This document shows, piece after piece, positions 21,805 to 33,200 of a stretch of DNA of 64,000 nucleotides. The translations under genes were made by a program, and so were the position numbers. Source of the DNA: Marsupella aquatica (lineage: Eukaryota; Marchantiophyta); the NCBI GenBank assembly GCA_973895155.1, contig OZ316895.1, positions 9,610,001-9,674,000 on the forward strand, in the 5' to 3' direction. The notes below the pieces were generated by a model that worked only from the letters and a program-made list of their open reading frames with translations, had not been told where the DNA came from and made no database searches. Each line of letters begins with the position of its first letter. Position 1 is the first letter of the stretch.

Positions 21805-22037
21805 CTGGTGAGCTGAATGTCCTGGTAAATCAGGTTGGTGTTGCCCATAATTCTCAATATGCTCAATACACTCCCAAGCTTGACGAACCACCATTCCCTT
21901 ACATCGCACACACCAACATGGAATGGGGCCTAGAGGAGGAGGAGGATGATGCGGCCTCCGAGGGGGGGAGGAATGTCCCCCTCAGAAGATGACGAGTCCG
22001 AGTCAGAATCTGACTCGGAACTCCCAGAATTTGACAT
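21805..22037 (-). CDS. 5' exon of CACTA-1 TNP2 gene: acidic start and transposase-associated zinc domain
   Basis: The exon starts at ATG 22035-22037 (MSNSGSSESDSDSD...). After a run of seven C bases near 21963 the frame shifts by one, and the sequence then reads PIPCWCVRCKGM followed by V..H.ENYG, the Cys pattern of the plant transposase-associated domain at the N-terminus of TNP2. A consensus donor follows (CACCAG then GTATGC at 21804). The next acceptor at 21687 joins it in phase to the SET-bearing exon. The shift sits in a homopolymer, so it may be a sequencing or assembly error. Confidence 0.65.
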
Positions 22038-23138
22038 CTGCCCATCAATGTGAAAATTAATCACATGTCAAAAATCTTTCCCACTCATATTAAGTACCCT
22101 AAATACAATATGTCAAGATTGGAACCTAGTTTACACTAAGCGAATAATTAAAAATAATGACTGTGCATCTTACCTATAAGATATCCACACTGAACAATGC
22201 CTACTAGGATCTTGGCCTTAGAATATATGCTAAGACAATATCCGAAATGTCTGCACAATTAAAGGAATACCATCAGAATTTATCTATACATATGTCCCCA
22301 TAGAATCATATCCACTATATATTGTGGCCATCAATGAAAAAACTTTAGCCAAATATATACTTAAAGTGCTCACCTCCAAATGATAAAGGGAGTATATCAT
22401 ACCTTTTGGATGCACGGCCTATCGCGATGCATAATGCATTGCAAAAATGGACCTACAAAAATACAAACAAAGAGAACGACCCAACCCTCCGCAAAAAAAT
22501 ACTGCACAATACACGCACATGAGGTTAACTTTGTTTGGCCCCCAAAATTAAATCCACATACAAGGTGGACAAATTTGTCAAAACTTTTAATGTGAGTGGG
22601 TCAATGATCATACCGTTCAACCCCAAAAGTATGTTGTTGTAAGGGGGACGTTATCGCACCTATAACCGGCTTTTATTCAAGAACCCCACCGCCCAAACAA
22701 AATCCGGCTACTCAACCAGGCCTACAATTACAATGCAAGTTTTCACATCAACTAAACTTACATTTCCTTACCACATCCCCAGCCCCCCCCCCATTGACTA
22801 ACTTATTATAAATCCATCCTTAAAGGCATAAAAAATAATGGACAAGCTAAGTCCGATCATATTGGAAGAGGGGTCCGATACTTTAAGCATCGCTATTTCC
22901 GATCCCGTTTTCGATAGTTCAAGTATCGGATGTTTCGATTCTTAAAAAGTCGGATGGAGGGCACAATAGGGTTTGGCACTTTTCCCGACTAAAGTACGAA
23001 TGTCTTTGTATCGGGCTTGGTTTCGGATGCAACTTGGGAGGAGCTGCTGAGTGAACACAAAGTGGAGGAGCACGCATTGGAGGTCGAGGCTATGGAGGGG
23101 AATGGCACGGCTGGGGGGGAGGAGACGGAGCAGCCAGG
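22038..23138. promoter_or_regulatory. Divergent intergenic region of CACTA-1 with internal TCCGAT-type motifs
   Basis: The two element genes are transcribed away from this 1.1-kb AT-rich region. Between about 22850 and 22965 it contains a cluster of TCCGAT/ATCGGA words identical to those at the element ends. This suggests that the element's DNA-binding protein also acts on this shared promoter. No ORF is convincing here. Confidence 0.5.
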
Positions 23139-25859
23139 GTGGGTGGAGATGGAGCAGGGCCGTCACAGCAGATCTCGGACATTATGGCAGAGATTTTCAA
23201 GAGGCAAGCAGGCCTGTCTGCTGAAGCTGCAGCCATAGCAGCTCAATTGACCCAGGGCCTGATTGACGAATCCAGGCAATCTGCCATAAGTGAAGCAGAG
23301 AAGGCTTTCATGGAGAGGCTAGAGAAAGGAAAGGAGAAACAAAGAAAGAGGAAGGAGGAGAGGAAAGGCAGGCCAGTGGAGGCCCTCTCACCACAAGAAA
23401 GAGAGAAGAGGCTTAGAAAGGAGGCTCGAGCTGCAGAGAGGGCAAGGATTGAGGAAGAGAGGCTACGAGCAGAGGAAAGGGCCAAACGGCCAAAATTGTT
23501 CATTAATAAGGGAGGAGCTCCGATGACAAATAGCTACAATTTGTTCAGAAGTCAGCTAGGGCAGGTGTTGAGGGCAAATTTCAGCCCCTTAGACTACTGG
23601 GAGAAGAAGAAAGAAGAGGAGAAATTTCAAGCAAGGGAGCAAGTGAAGGAGCGATTCTGTAATGGCTGCTTCCTGGATGATCGATGGCTGAATAAGAAGA
23701 TCTCACGTTCACTTGCAGATAGACGTAATAATGTGAGAGAAAAGATGAGGAAGTACCTGGCAGATTGTAAGGAGGAGGCAGAGGTGATCAGGCAGAGAGA
23801 TCCCCCGGATGAGATACCAGCTGATGCCTGGTCTGCTTGGATTGATGTTGAGCTACAGGTTCGTGCTTGGCAAGCGAGACGTCACTGGCAGGTTGAGCTC
23901 GATGAGGCAGAGAAGAGGGTCCTTTCAGGACAGACTGTTGACATCCCCCTCCTGCAGCAAAACTTAATGGAATGGGAGGCCAAATTAGCACTGCTTGGAG
24001 ACCCTCCACTTTACATTCAAAATGCAATTGAGAGGGTGGAGAAGAGACCTGCAGTTACTCACCGAATGGGGCAGGGTGGAGCGCATCGTCTCAAAGCAGA
24101 GTTTGTAAGTCCTCTGCTCCCCTCCTCCTTGCTCGCCTCCTTGCTGAATTTTCACCTTGAAATTGGGTCCTCCCTCTCCCTGATCACCTCAGGCACAACC
24201 TTGGCTATGCCTGCATAAGTCCTCCCAGACCTCCCCTCTTATCCCTCTGCGTTTGTTATCGAGCCTGTATCGCAAGTTTTGATGTGTCCTTATTTTTTTC
24301 TATTTCCGATTCTATTCCGATTGCTGAAGAGTCAGAAATGGAGTGGGACTCTCTCTTATGGGTTTTGGACGCAAGGCTTCCGATTATGGTCCGATTACCT
24401 GAGAATCGGACCCTGCATCGGACCTTAGGTTTTGGGGTTTAGGGTGGAGGGGTCCGATTAGGGAAGCATCGGAAAAATTCAAAATTTTGAATATTTGATT
24501 GTTTTAGGCCACGCCGGGGGGTTTGTTTTTTTTAAGGAGTGTCGGGCTTAGGTTGTCGTTGCTTTTTGCGATAGTTAGGCCACGATAATAAGGGAGTATT
24601 TTATATAGGTAGAGTGGGTAGTGATACCCATGAGTTGAAAGGGATGTGGGGGTGTTAGGGAATTTTTCTAAGTAATGTGTGGGGCTAGGTAGGGATTATT
24701 ATTCATTAAGTAATGTGGGGGATTTGGTAGGGATTAACTTTTAAAATAATGTATTTCAAGTAATGGGGGGTTTCAATTTTATTCTCATTTGCCAGGGAGG
24801 GGGGTTAATTATTATCTTGAGTATGGTGCAGGAGCGAGAGCATGGACGCCCAATCTTGCCACCTGAGAGAGAGTTGGCTAAGAAATTTGGAACGCGGGCT
24901 CTGAAACTTCACATGCAGGACGAGTTGGGGTCGGTAAGTATATGCACAATTGAAAACCATATTTCTAACCTTTGATGCAACATGGTTATAATCACTCCCT
25001 TGTAGGTCATTTTCAACACTAACACTTGGGTTCATGGTTGCTTACATGTATGTAGGAGTCAAATGAGGAGTCGGAGGGTTTGGACTCAGCCGAGGAGGGT
25101 TCGGGGGCCTCAGATTCAGAGTCTGAGGCTGAGGAGGGGAGTGTGGCACCCACCCCTGTTCGCTTGATTGGCGGCACATCCCGAGGGACTCGAGATAGTC
25201 ATTCTAGACGGAGGACTGATGGTGATGTAGGTGGCCGTAGAGCAGCAGGAGGTAGTGGGGGTGCTACAGCTGCTGGAGGTGGTGTTGGGACAAGTGGTAG
25301 TGGGCGCCGGGGCGGTTTTGATCGATCTGCAGGTGCTGGTGGGCGGGGTAGTACTGGGGCCCATAGTGGTTCTCATAGGCCCGGGTCTGGTGGGGGGGTT
25401 GGTAGTGGGCCCCATGGTGGTTCTCGCTGCCATTCAGGGGTTGTTGGCGGGAATGGTTCTCGCCATTCAGGGGCTAGTGGTGGAGGGGCTAGTGGGGGTG
25501 GGAGCACTGCTCGTGGTCATTCAGGGGCCAACAGGGTGAGTGGGACTGCAGTTGGTGGCATTGGTGATGGGACTCCATCTCACCAGTCAGGGGCTAGTGG
25601 AGGTGGAGGGTCTCACCACTCTGCAGCCCAAGGGGGTAGTGGAAGTGCATCATTTCATACTTGCTCCGATGTTGGGGGTGTTACAGTGCCTTCTCATGAC
25701 TTAGAAGGTGATGTTGGTGACGTTGGTACCGCGATAGCTCCAAGCACCACAGCTGCAACTGCATCTCATGCTGTCATTGATAGGGTCCTAGGGTTAGTGC
25801 CAGATGCCACTACCCGACCAGAGAGTTATCGCCCTCATGCCAAGAAGAGGAAGGGATGA
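23139..25859 (+). CDS. TNPA-like accessory protein of CACTA-1 (Transposase_24-like), three exons
   Basis: Exons 23139-24104, 24832-24933 and 25056-25859 join in phase through consensus GT-AG introns, giving about 620 residues. The start is uncertain: 23139 is a GTG, an ATG lies at about 23183, and an upstream Gly-rich stretch is open in the same frame. The first exon is highly charged and helical (MERLEKGKEKQRKRKEERKG), followed by a conserved core (NLFRSQLGQVLRANFSPLDYW, CNGCFLDDRW, RRNNVREKMRKYL) like the plant Ptta/En/Spm Transposase_24 family. The last exon is acidic, then long and Gly/Ser/His-rich, ending in the basic KKRKG, a possible nuclear signal. TNPA proteins bind subterminal repeats and assist TNP2. 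This gene is intact. Confidence 0.78.
24250..24480. repeat. TCCGAT/ATCGGA motif cluster in the first intron of the TNPA-like gene
   Basis: At least eight copies of the subterminal word occur within about 230 bp of the intron at 24105-24831, in both orientations. The rest of the intron is AT-rich and G-rich with no coding signal. Confidence 0.6.
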
Positions 25860-26651
25860 CATGCACCAACATATGGATAGGCCAGGTAGCTTAGCATAGG
25901 ACCATTTGTAGGTAGGCCACGATACCATGCAGGTTGAGATGGATTATACACCTGTACATGTAAAGGTTGTACTTTCCATGCTAGAGGAGGCCATCCTCTT
26001 TTGTATATATAATGGCAGGGGTTTCCCCCTTTTGAGTCTCACTACCATTCTTGCTACCCATGCTCACTTCCATGCATCCCAACATTGTAACCCCCACACC
26101 CCCAAAATTAATAATCGGAAATTTTACCCCTTCAATTATCCGATACTCCTCCGATCTTAAAAATATCGGAATGTCCGATTCTCCCAAACTCGGAATTTGC
26201 CATCCCCAGAGAATCGATCTTTCCGATACCGTTGGTTACGGTCTTTCCGATACTTCTAGTAACGGTATTTTCGATCTTTATAACAACGGTATGTTCGATA
26301 CTTTTATTTACGGTCTTTGCGTAACCTTTTGATACGCAATATGCAATATTTAAAGTTACCCAAAGTCCGATTCTTTACGTATCGGAAGTGGATCGGAAGT
26401 GTATCGGCTCCCCTCTTCCATTTCCGATTTGCAGAACATCGGACGGCTGATTTTCCGTTATTTTTGGGTACGCAAAGTGCGTTAAGTTTTGTATCGCAAA
26501 GTCCGATTATCTTCCGATTGTCGTTATCCGATGGGTTGAGAGTCGGAATTTGCGATACGTTTAGAGTCGGATGAGATGTTTTTCTTGGAAAAATTTTACA
26601 AAGGGATCCGAAGGTGTCCATATCGGAAATTGGCCTCATAATGTACTAGTG
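25860..26651. repeat. CACTA-1 3' untranslated region and right subterminal repeats
   Basis: From 25860 to about 26100 nothing is recognised. From 26100 to 26640 there is a dense array of TCCGAT, TATCGGA and ACGGT/GATCTT-type words, followed by the terminal inverted repeat ending at 26651. Confidence 0.8.
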
Positions 26652-28163
26652 TTTACTGTCAACAGTTTCCTTGTCCTTAGTCCACCACTTACAATGGTTC
26701 ACCTGCCACCTCTTGAGATTTCTCATAGCGGTCGACTAATGTCTATTGGGGTGGGAGCAGTAGTAATCACTAGAACCTGATAGTGTCTGAGTTGTTCTGG
26801 CTGTTGGATAATATACAACCTATCGGAAGGCCCCCTTCCAGCAAGTTTTGTAGGTTTAGGATGCCAATTCTGGAAGCTGTTCATGTCTTTTTGCGAAAAG
26901 TTGACAACCAGGAGTAAGAGCTTGTTCTTTCCGAGGTTTTTCGGGCTCACAGACAAGATGGCTGTTCAATTCTTATACTCATGATGATCTTCCCAACATA
27001 AAAATTATAAAAAATTATAAAAAAAAGATCACAACTTTGATTGTTGTAGACCTCTAAGGTATGTAGTACGATAGGGATCCGAGTGAAGTTGTCCCAAAAT
27101 TATCGTATGAACTTGAGTTGCCAACAGGTCCCATTAAAAATAAATGCCAATATTCAAAGTTGTTGTCTGCCTGTCACTACGCTCTATTGGTAGTTGTGAT
27201 ATCTTGCAAGTACTTCTCTCCTTGTCTTGGCTGTTTTTCATGTGTTGTCAATCTGGTTGCCATGGTGCGTTGTAAATACTCGAAAGGCTTGAAGTGTGAA
27301 GTCTCTCGAAAGGCCTGCCAAAGGTATTCCTCTAGATTGCGATTGGACAGCACTTGAGCAATTGGAAGCTGGTCGTGGAAGAGCAGGAGTGGAAAACCTG
27401 ACGCCTGCAATCTTGTAGGTATTTTGGAGCTTGCAGCTCGGCAATCCGGAATTGCACTTGAAATTCTCTTATGAATGTCCTACGTGCTTGCATTTTCAAT
27501 TGCATGCTGAATTGTTTTTTCTGTCATGTTTTTGCCTGTTCTTCCCTGCCTTGCTATATTGTCACTTGCATGTGGTTATAAGGTTATGTGGCCTCCTGGT
27601 GGTGATTATTTAGCCATCTATAAGCTCCATTGATCTTGTAACTCGTCAACATTCTTTCATTCCCCTCACGGCCTCCAATGCACCCACAATGTTGCTCTTG
27701 AACTCCATTGCCTCCTTAGCTCCTAAAACCCCTATTGCATGCGCTAAACCTGTAGACAATGTCCTTGGCCCGCTTCATGTAATAGACAGTGAATGCCTAC
27801 GAAACCTCAGCTTCCTTCCTCACTGTTACTGTCTGTCTAGTACCTTTAAGACACAGTTTTAATTCTCTGAGCCCTTAATTCCAATGTTGTTACTCGGGCA
27901 GGGACTGACTACATCCCTTTAACATTGAGAGAGACATATGAACCTGGGGAGATGCAATATGATGAGGTTGATGATGTGCAATAGGCAGCGGCTGAAGATT
28001 CACTTTGATGAGGTTGAGGATGACTACATGCACATAGTCATAGAACGGGAATTGCTTCCCGAAATGATGTTTTGGTCATGTCCATATGCATGAAATTGAT
28101 TGATACTTTGAATTTAGTGTGCTCATTTAGCCTGGGTTTGGTTGTGGATGCTATGCAGAAACT
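26652..28163. other. CACTA-3 sequence between nested CACTA-1 and the TNPA-like gene
   Basis: This starts with the second TTT target copy and would continue the original SmE 3' flank. No convincing ORF was found. Short acidic reading segments near 27940-28020 could be upstream exons of the following gene, but I could not place splice sites. Confidence 0.35.
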
Positions 28164-31100
28164 ATGGGGGAAGAGGGTGAAGACATGGAGACAGACATGG
28201 GGCTTGGAGAGTGGGGTGAAGAGGAAAGATTGGATATGGATGGACATCCAGATGCAAGGGGCTCACAGAAAAATGCACCTGTGCAGGATGCACAGGGCCC
28301 TGATCAAGTGCCAGGTAGGTGGGCAGCCAGAGAAAAATCACGTAATCCATACCCTAGAAGGAGCCAGAGTTATTGGCAAGGGACGCCTGATGATTATGAT
28401 GATGACTACGATGGAGCAAAAGATGGATGGGGTGAATATGAATGCCCAGAGCGTGGTAGAGATGGGTACAGAGGGCAATGGAAAGATCAGGAGGATGATT
28501 GGACAAGTAAGTGCTTTGTGCTAGTGATTTTGTGATGGTAGTAGAAATTGTAGCTCAATATGGAATTATCTGATGTCTAGGGCAAAGAGTGTATCTAACC
28601 GGTCCATGAGTGTGGCATGTGCCTGTTGGTGAATGCAGACTCTGATTGGGACAATCATGAAAACAACAAAGGCCATCCACGTTCAGATAGGAGGCAATCA
28701 TTCACAGGCAGGAGAAACGGCCCTAATTCATCAAGACAAGGCAATTGGACAGATGGTCCAGAACCATCTATGCGCCCAGGGAGAGGTAACTTGGTCATTG
28801 CAAAATTGCTCTGAAGCTCAGTGTATATTTGGCAGCAAAATTTATGCTTCATACTTAAAAAATGGTTCCCGTAAATGTGCAGGGACTCCAGGGAGGTTTG
28901 CACAATGCGCTCTAGGCCGTGGTGCAGGCCGTGGGGGCCCAGGCCGTGGGGGGACACCAGGCCATGGAGGGACACCTAGTAGCGCTTCAGGGAGTACCAA
29001 GGCAGGAGACAGTAACAAATTTGGTAAAGTAGAAGTGAATTTCGATGGTTGGATAACTCCCACATGTGATGGTAAGAACCGCTGGCATTCTAACTTGAGA
29101 GGAGAAGTATTGCGCTGGTTAGATTTGAGCATTACAGAGTTTAGGAGTCAGAACAAAGCCGATTGGGCTGCTATTTGCAAGGACATTCTTGAACGGTGGG
29201 AGTATGTTGGTAATGATGGTAAGGGCCCAGTTGAAGATTGCGTATCAGATTATGCAATGAGGATTTTGAAACAAGAGAGACATAGGTTGAAAAGGATGTG
29301 GATAGACAATGGTTCTAACAGGAGAATGCCAACACCCCCATCATTGGAACTGGATCAATGGACACGGTTAATCAAAGGGTTCATGTCAGAGGCTGGGCAG
29401 AGCAAGAGTGAACTGATGTCAAATGCTCGAGGCAAAGTGAAACACCTTTCACAGGCTGGGAGAGGAAGTTATGCTCCAGTGAAAGAACAACTGGTAAGGC
29501 ATGTCTGATAATAAGCGTAGCCTATCACTAATCATCTTGCTACTATTATTGCATTTTCATTGACAATCAACAGTTGCTTTAATTCATATGTATGTTGATG
29601 TGGCATATAGAAGAAATTGACAGGTGAAGAACCATCAGCACAAGAAGTGAGAGAGGAGTTCATGAAACAAAGGAGTGAGGTGACAAGTGTGACTTCCAAA
29701 CAGGTGATTATGTTGTAATTCTGTGATGTTCGATAGCATCAGAAGGAAATGTAGTAGAAAGTAAGCAACCAGTTCTTGGGGACAGTTATCTGAGATATGT
29801 AAGCTGTGTGATTACAGGGAACTGTTACAACTCTTGCAAAGATGTGTGAACGGTTGAAGTCATTAGAGTGTGGACTTCCTCGAGTGGAAAGTAAATTGGG
29901 TGATCGTTTGGATATTTTGGAGGCATCTGTAGCAAACCTACTTGCATCAGTGGAATCTAATTTCAAGCTTGTGATTGAGAAATTGGGTGGTTCTCAGCCA
30001 AACAATGAGGGCAACCTTGTACAAAGTGTGCCCTTGTTAACAAAAAAGGGAATTGGCAAATCTGACACAGGTATGGAAATGACACCGGCCCATTGTTCAT
30101 TGTGTCCTATGTTCAAATATTAGAAGTGGGTTTTCATGAATTGAGTGAATGGTTTGAATGCAGGAAGAGTGGAGGCATCGAAGGGCCCTGTAATCAGTAA
30201 GCAGAAGGGCAAGAAGGTTGCTGAGACAGGTAACCTGCTATGATCCAGTAGATTACATTTGAAAAGTGCATGGAGTTTTGTGAAGCTTAAGCCGATTGGA
30301 GGTAATCTTTTCTATAAGAACTGGTTGGATCAACTGGGATCTGAAGTGACATCATGATTAACTTGCTTCAGGTGACTCAAAGAGCAATAATGAAAAGGAT
30401 GTGCCCAGTGCCTCAGTGACCATAGCCAAGGAGGTATCAGGTAAGCTGATGCTTTAAATTCCTCTATATGAATGTTGAGAGACAATTCAATGGTTAATAG
30501 ATTCAACCTGAATATTGTGGTGTGTTTATTGATCAGCAGAAGCAGACATGGAGGATATGGCAATGGCAAAGAAGGGGAAGAAGGCTGTTCATAATGGTAA
30601 GGAGATAGTGACAACTTTGTGGTTGGTGACATGTACATGTAGCACATGTGATGAGTGATTCACTTATGTTGGACAATGGCACTGAATTGTAGTTGATGCA
30701 GAGTTGTCAGACTCTCAACCAAGTGGGAGCAAGGTGAAGCGACGTCAAAATTTGGGAGCAACATTGGATGCAAGTAAGATTGTAGATGCTTCAATTGAAG
30801 CAAGTACAATGTTGGCATATACTGAGATGATGTCGGAGGGAAATCCTGCTACACAATCGGAAGTGTCAAATATGGATGCAGATTCTTTGAAGAAGAGTGT
30901 AGCCAATTCTCGATCACCAGCACAAAACACTCGTGCCAAAGTCATGACTCGCAACCAAGGTATGAATAATATCATGTATAAGCCACCCAGGAAAGCCAAG
31001 AAAAACAGCCAGGGTAAGGTGGAGGTGATAGCCATATAGCAGAGCCAGTCCATAATCTTCAATCATGGGAGGATGACTCACAGGTATGTGTGGGTACAGG

Positions 31101-31299
31101 CATTTCATGACCGGATCATGCTAAATTCCATGGCAAAGTGGTCCCCGATGACCATGTAGTAGTGTTGTTGACTATAGTGATTGTATCTGATTGTAATTTG
31201 CCATTTCCGAATAGAGATGATGATCCACCTCAGGAAATAATTGCAGATGCAGTAGGATCTCTTGTGCTCTGGCCATCAGAGTGTGTTAGTCTGCAGTGA
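28164..31299 (+). CDS. TNPA-like (Transposase_24-like) multi-exon gene of CACTA-3
   Basis: Exons with consensus GT-AG borders can be followed: 28164-28506, 28639-28785, 28883-29493, 29611-29703, 29818-30070, 30164-30229, 30372-30440, one ending at 30596, then about 30691-30959, and a last one ending at the TGA 31297-31299. The start is acidic (MGEEGEDMETD). A Gly/Arg-rich stretch (GRGAGRGGPGRGG) precedes the conserved core: KNRWHSNLRGEVLRWLDLS, then DWAAICKDI, WEYVGNDG and ILKQERHRLKRMW. The same core and the same C-terminal DAVGSLVLWPS motif occur in the CACTA-2 protein, which supports both gene models. The probable role is binding of element ends. Confidence 0.75.
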
Positions 31300-32020
31300 C
31301 TGAATGCAAGTGTAGATAGAACCATGTGAATTGTGTTACATTTTGACATTGCCTTGGAAAGATCCAAGAAATATCTGTACCAATTTTTCCATTTGGTAAA
31401 GAGGATGATGGATTCGTTATCATTATGTGTGACATGTATATATTTCTGAATTCTGTGTGTATGTATGAAACAAGTGATTGATGTCAAACTATGGCTGTAA
31501 GGTGACCATTGGATGATACTAGAATCTGTTTTGTATCATTTCAATATTAGTGTGTATGGTAGTTTCATGCTTTGTGACCTTATAGAGTGAGTTCATTTAC
31601 AGTACACAAAAAAACATGAATGGAATGTCTTATTTGTGCACATTCCAAGTAGTATAGTGGGGTCTTCATCACTCATTTCGAGTTGACATGAAAGACTTAT
31701 ACATACCCCACTAAGTATCTCCTTTAGTCGCTTTATAGACCCACAAAGTAAACTTAAAGACTACCCTCCATAACTTGTTTAGTCCTTCCCAACACTCACC
31801 ATCGCACCCCTTAAAAGACTGAAAATGACTCACCAAAGCTACCCAAACAAAGACTACAATAGACTGAAAATCCAGTCTATTAAACGACTCATGAACCAGT
31901 TCTATAAAGGACTCAGTTGATTATAGTAACAAAATATACGACTCACAGTCGTTTCCGAGTCCTATACGGTACTACATAGTCGTTTAATGGGGTCTAAATA
32001 CCCCCCGGTTTCTACTAGTG
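31300..32020. repeat. CACTA-3 3' UTR and right subterminal repeats with terminus
   Basis: From about 31640 there are repeated AGACT, GACTC, AGTCGTTT and AGTCTATT words in both orientations. The element ends GGTTTCTACTAGTG at 32020, the complement of CACTAGTAGAAACC. Confidence 0.7.
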
Positions 32021-33200
32021 GTACCCTTTGCATGCAAGGACTCCAATTTCAGTGTAAGCACAAGAGAGATTGGGATCTGCACATGGTCAGTTAAGCTTGT
32101 CCCATTGAAGCTTGTCCCATTGATCAAAGCTTGTCCCGTTGAAGCTTGTCCCATTGATCAAAGCTTCTCTATGTGCTTGGTCCATGTGCAGTCGGGGCTA
32201 GGCCCTACACTCCAATCAATCTCCTCAACATGTATGGTGGACAGTCTCCAATTTACTCACAGACACACTCGGATCGATCAAACTTCATTCCAAAACTCCT
32301 AACCAGGACCACCCAACAAGTATGACTCAATGGCTGTAAGCACTCATTGCCATTGGGTGTCAGTTCCAAGGCCCCCCCCCCTCACAGGCAACCTGCTTCT
32401 CCTTCAAAGAGCGCTACATTGCCAGCGATGAAATCCAGCAGTCTCCATTGAGGCAGTCACTTCCTCAATGGTCTCCTTGAATTTGATGGGCCCTGCAAGC
32501 AATTCCTATGTCTATAGCAGAAATGACAGAACAAAAATGATGCTTTACCTTCAAAAACACAAGCCCTGTTTGCCAAAGCACATTCCACCTGATAAAATAA
32601 ATGTAGAACCAAGAAACAACCGGGAATAACTTTCTATTCAAGTCTGAATAAATCAGTGGCACTGCGGAACATACCAGTGAATTTTGTAGGTGATCGAAGC
32701 TTTGGTTCACGTCTTTGCTAGTGATTGTCCAATGTCCGATGCTTAGTACCCCACCTGTGGATCATCCCAAGTTTGTCAAGTTTAAGTAGAGTAGGCAGCA
32801 ACATAAGAACTTTTCCATATGTTGCCAGAGTCAAAATTTTGCTTTACAAAATTTGGCAGGTTCATCATCATTGTTTCCCCTTGAGGAAACTCAGACTCTT
32901 GAGACTCTTGGTTACTTCGGACATACAAATCCATCGACTGCATAGTTATATAAATTATGTTTACAAAACGTTTGGTGCCCACTAGCACAACCATATTGAC
33001 AGGTGACCACTTGGGGTCATGTCCATAGTTCCTACTGGTTTAGTATTTGTAATTAGGTGATTATTCCAAAAAGAGAGTTAAAGTATCAAAACCATAAATT
33101 TTTAAAAAATTTAAGTTTTTATAAGGCCCTTTAAGCAAAATTAAGTTAGTATAAGCTCAAATGGGTAAGGATACCATTGGAAGACGTCAAGGGTACTCTG
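32021..33200. other. Inter-transposon flank between CACTA-3 and CACTA-2
   Basis: This 1.2 kb lies between two element ends. It has short minus-strand open stretches with plausible splice sites near 32460-32710 and 32780-32990, but I could not assemble or identify a gene. A small tandem repeat is listed separately. Confidence 0.35.
32093..32160. repeat. Minisatellite, two 34-bp units
   Basis: AAGCTTGTCCCATTG followed by AAGCTTGTCCCATTGATCA is repeated twice head to tail, with one base change (CCCGTTG) in the second copy. A partial AAGCTT follows at 32161. Confidence 0.85.

Larger units (their letters stand above)
16595..26651 (-). mobile_element. Complete CACTA (En/Spm) transposon, CACTA-1, 10,057 bp
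   Basis: Both ends begin CACTAGTACATT reading inward, a perfect 12-bp inverted repeat that then diverges. Both are flanked by TTT (16592-16594 and 26652-26654), the 3-bp duplication expected of CACTA insertion. Subterminal arrays of TCCGAT/ATCGGA words lie at 16616-17100 and 26100-26640. The element encodes a TNP2-type transposase with an embedded SET domain on the minus strand (17291-22037) and a TNPA-like protein on the plus strand (23139-25859), transcribed divergently. It is nested in CACTA-3 just downstream of SmE. The clean duplication and perfect inverted repeat indicate a fairly recent insertion, although the transposase frame has breaks. Confidence 0.95.
12800..32020 (+). mobile_element. 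Probable CACTA transposon (CACTA-3) carrying a TNPA-like gene and an SmE gene; hosts nested CACTA-1
   Basis: The right end (complement strand) reads CACTAGTAGAAACCGGGG inward from 32020. The left end at 12800 reads GTCGAGTAGAAACCGGGG, so the next 14 bases match while three of the first four are altered. A further ATTTAGACC is shared inside both ends. Both ends are followed by arrays of short AGACT/GGACT/CGACT-type motifs (12830-13090 and 31640-32010), typical of CACTA subterminal repeats. No matching 3-bp target duplication was found (GTA follows the right end, AGG precedes the left). Without the nested element the length is about 9.2 kb. Only a TNPA-like gene is present and no TNP2, so it would be non-autonomous. 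Confidence 0.62.

Noticed and set aside
25116-25433. Thr/Pro-rich minus-strand ORF
   Set aside because: It is the complement of the Gly/Ser-rich tail of the CACTA-1 TNPA-like protein.
32465-32994. Small minus-strand open segments with possible GT-AG borders
   Set aside because: The proposed exons do not join into a recognisable protein, and one implied intron would be under 30 nt.
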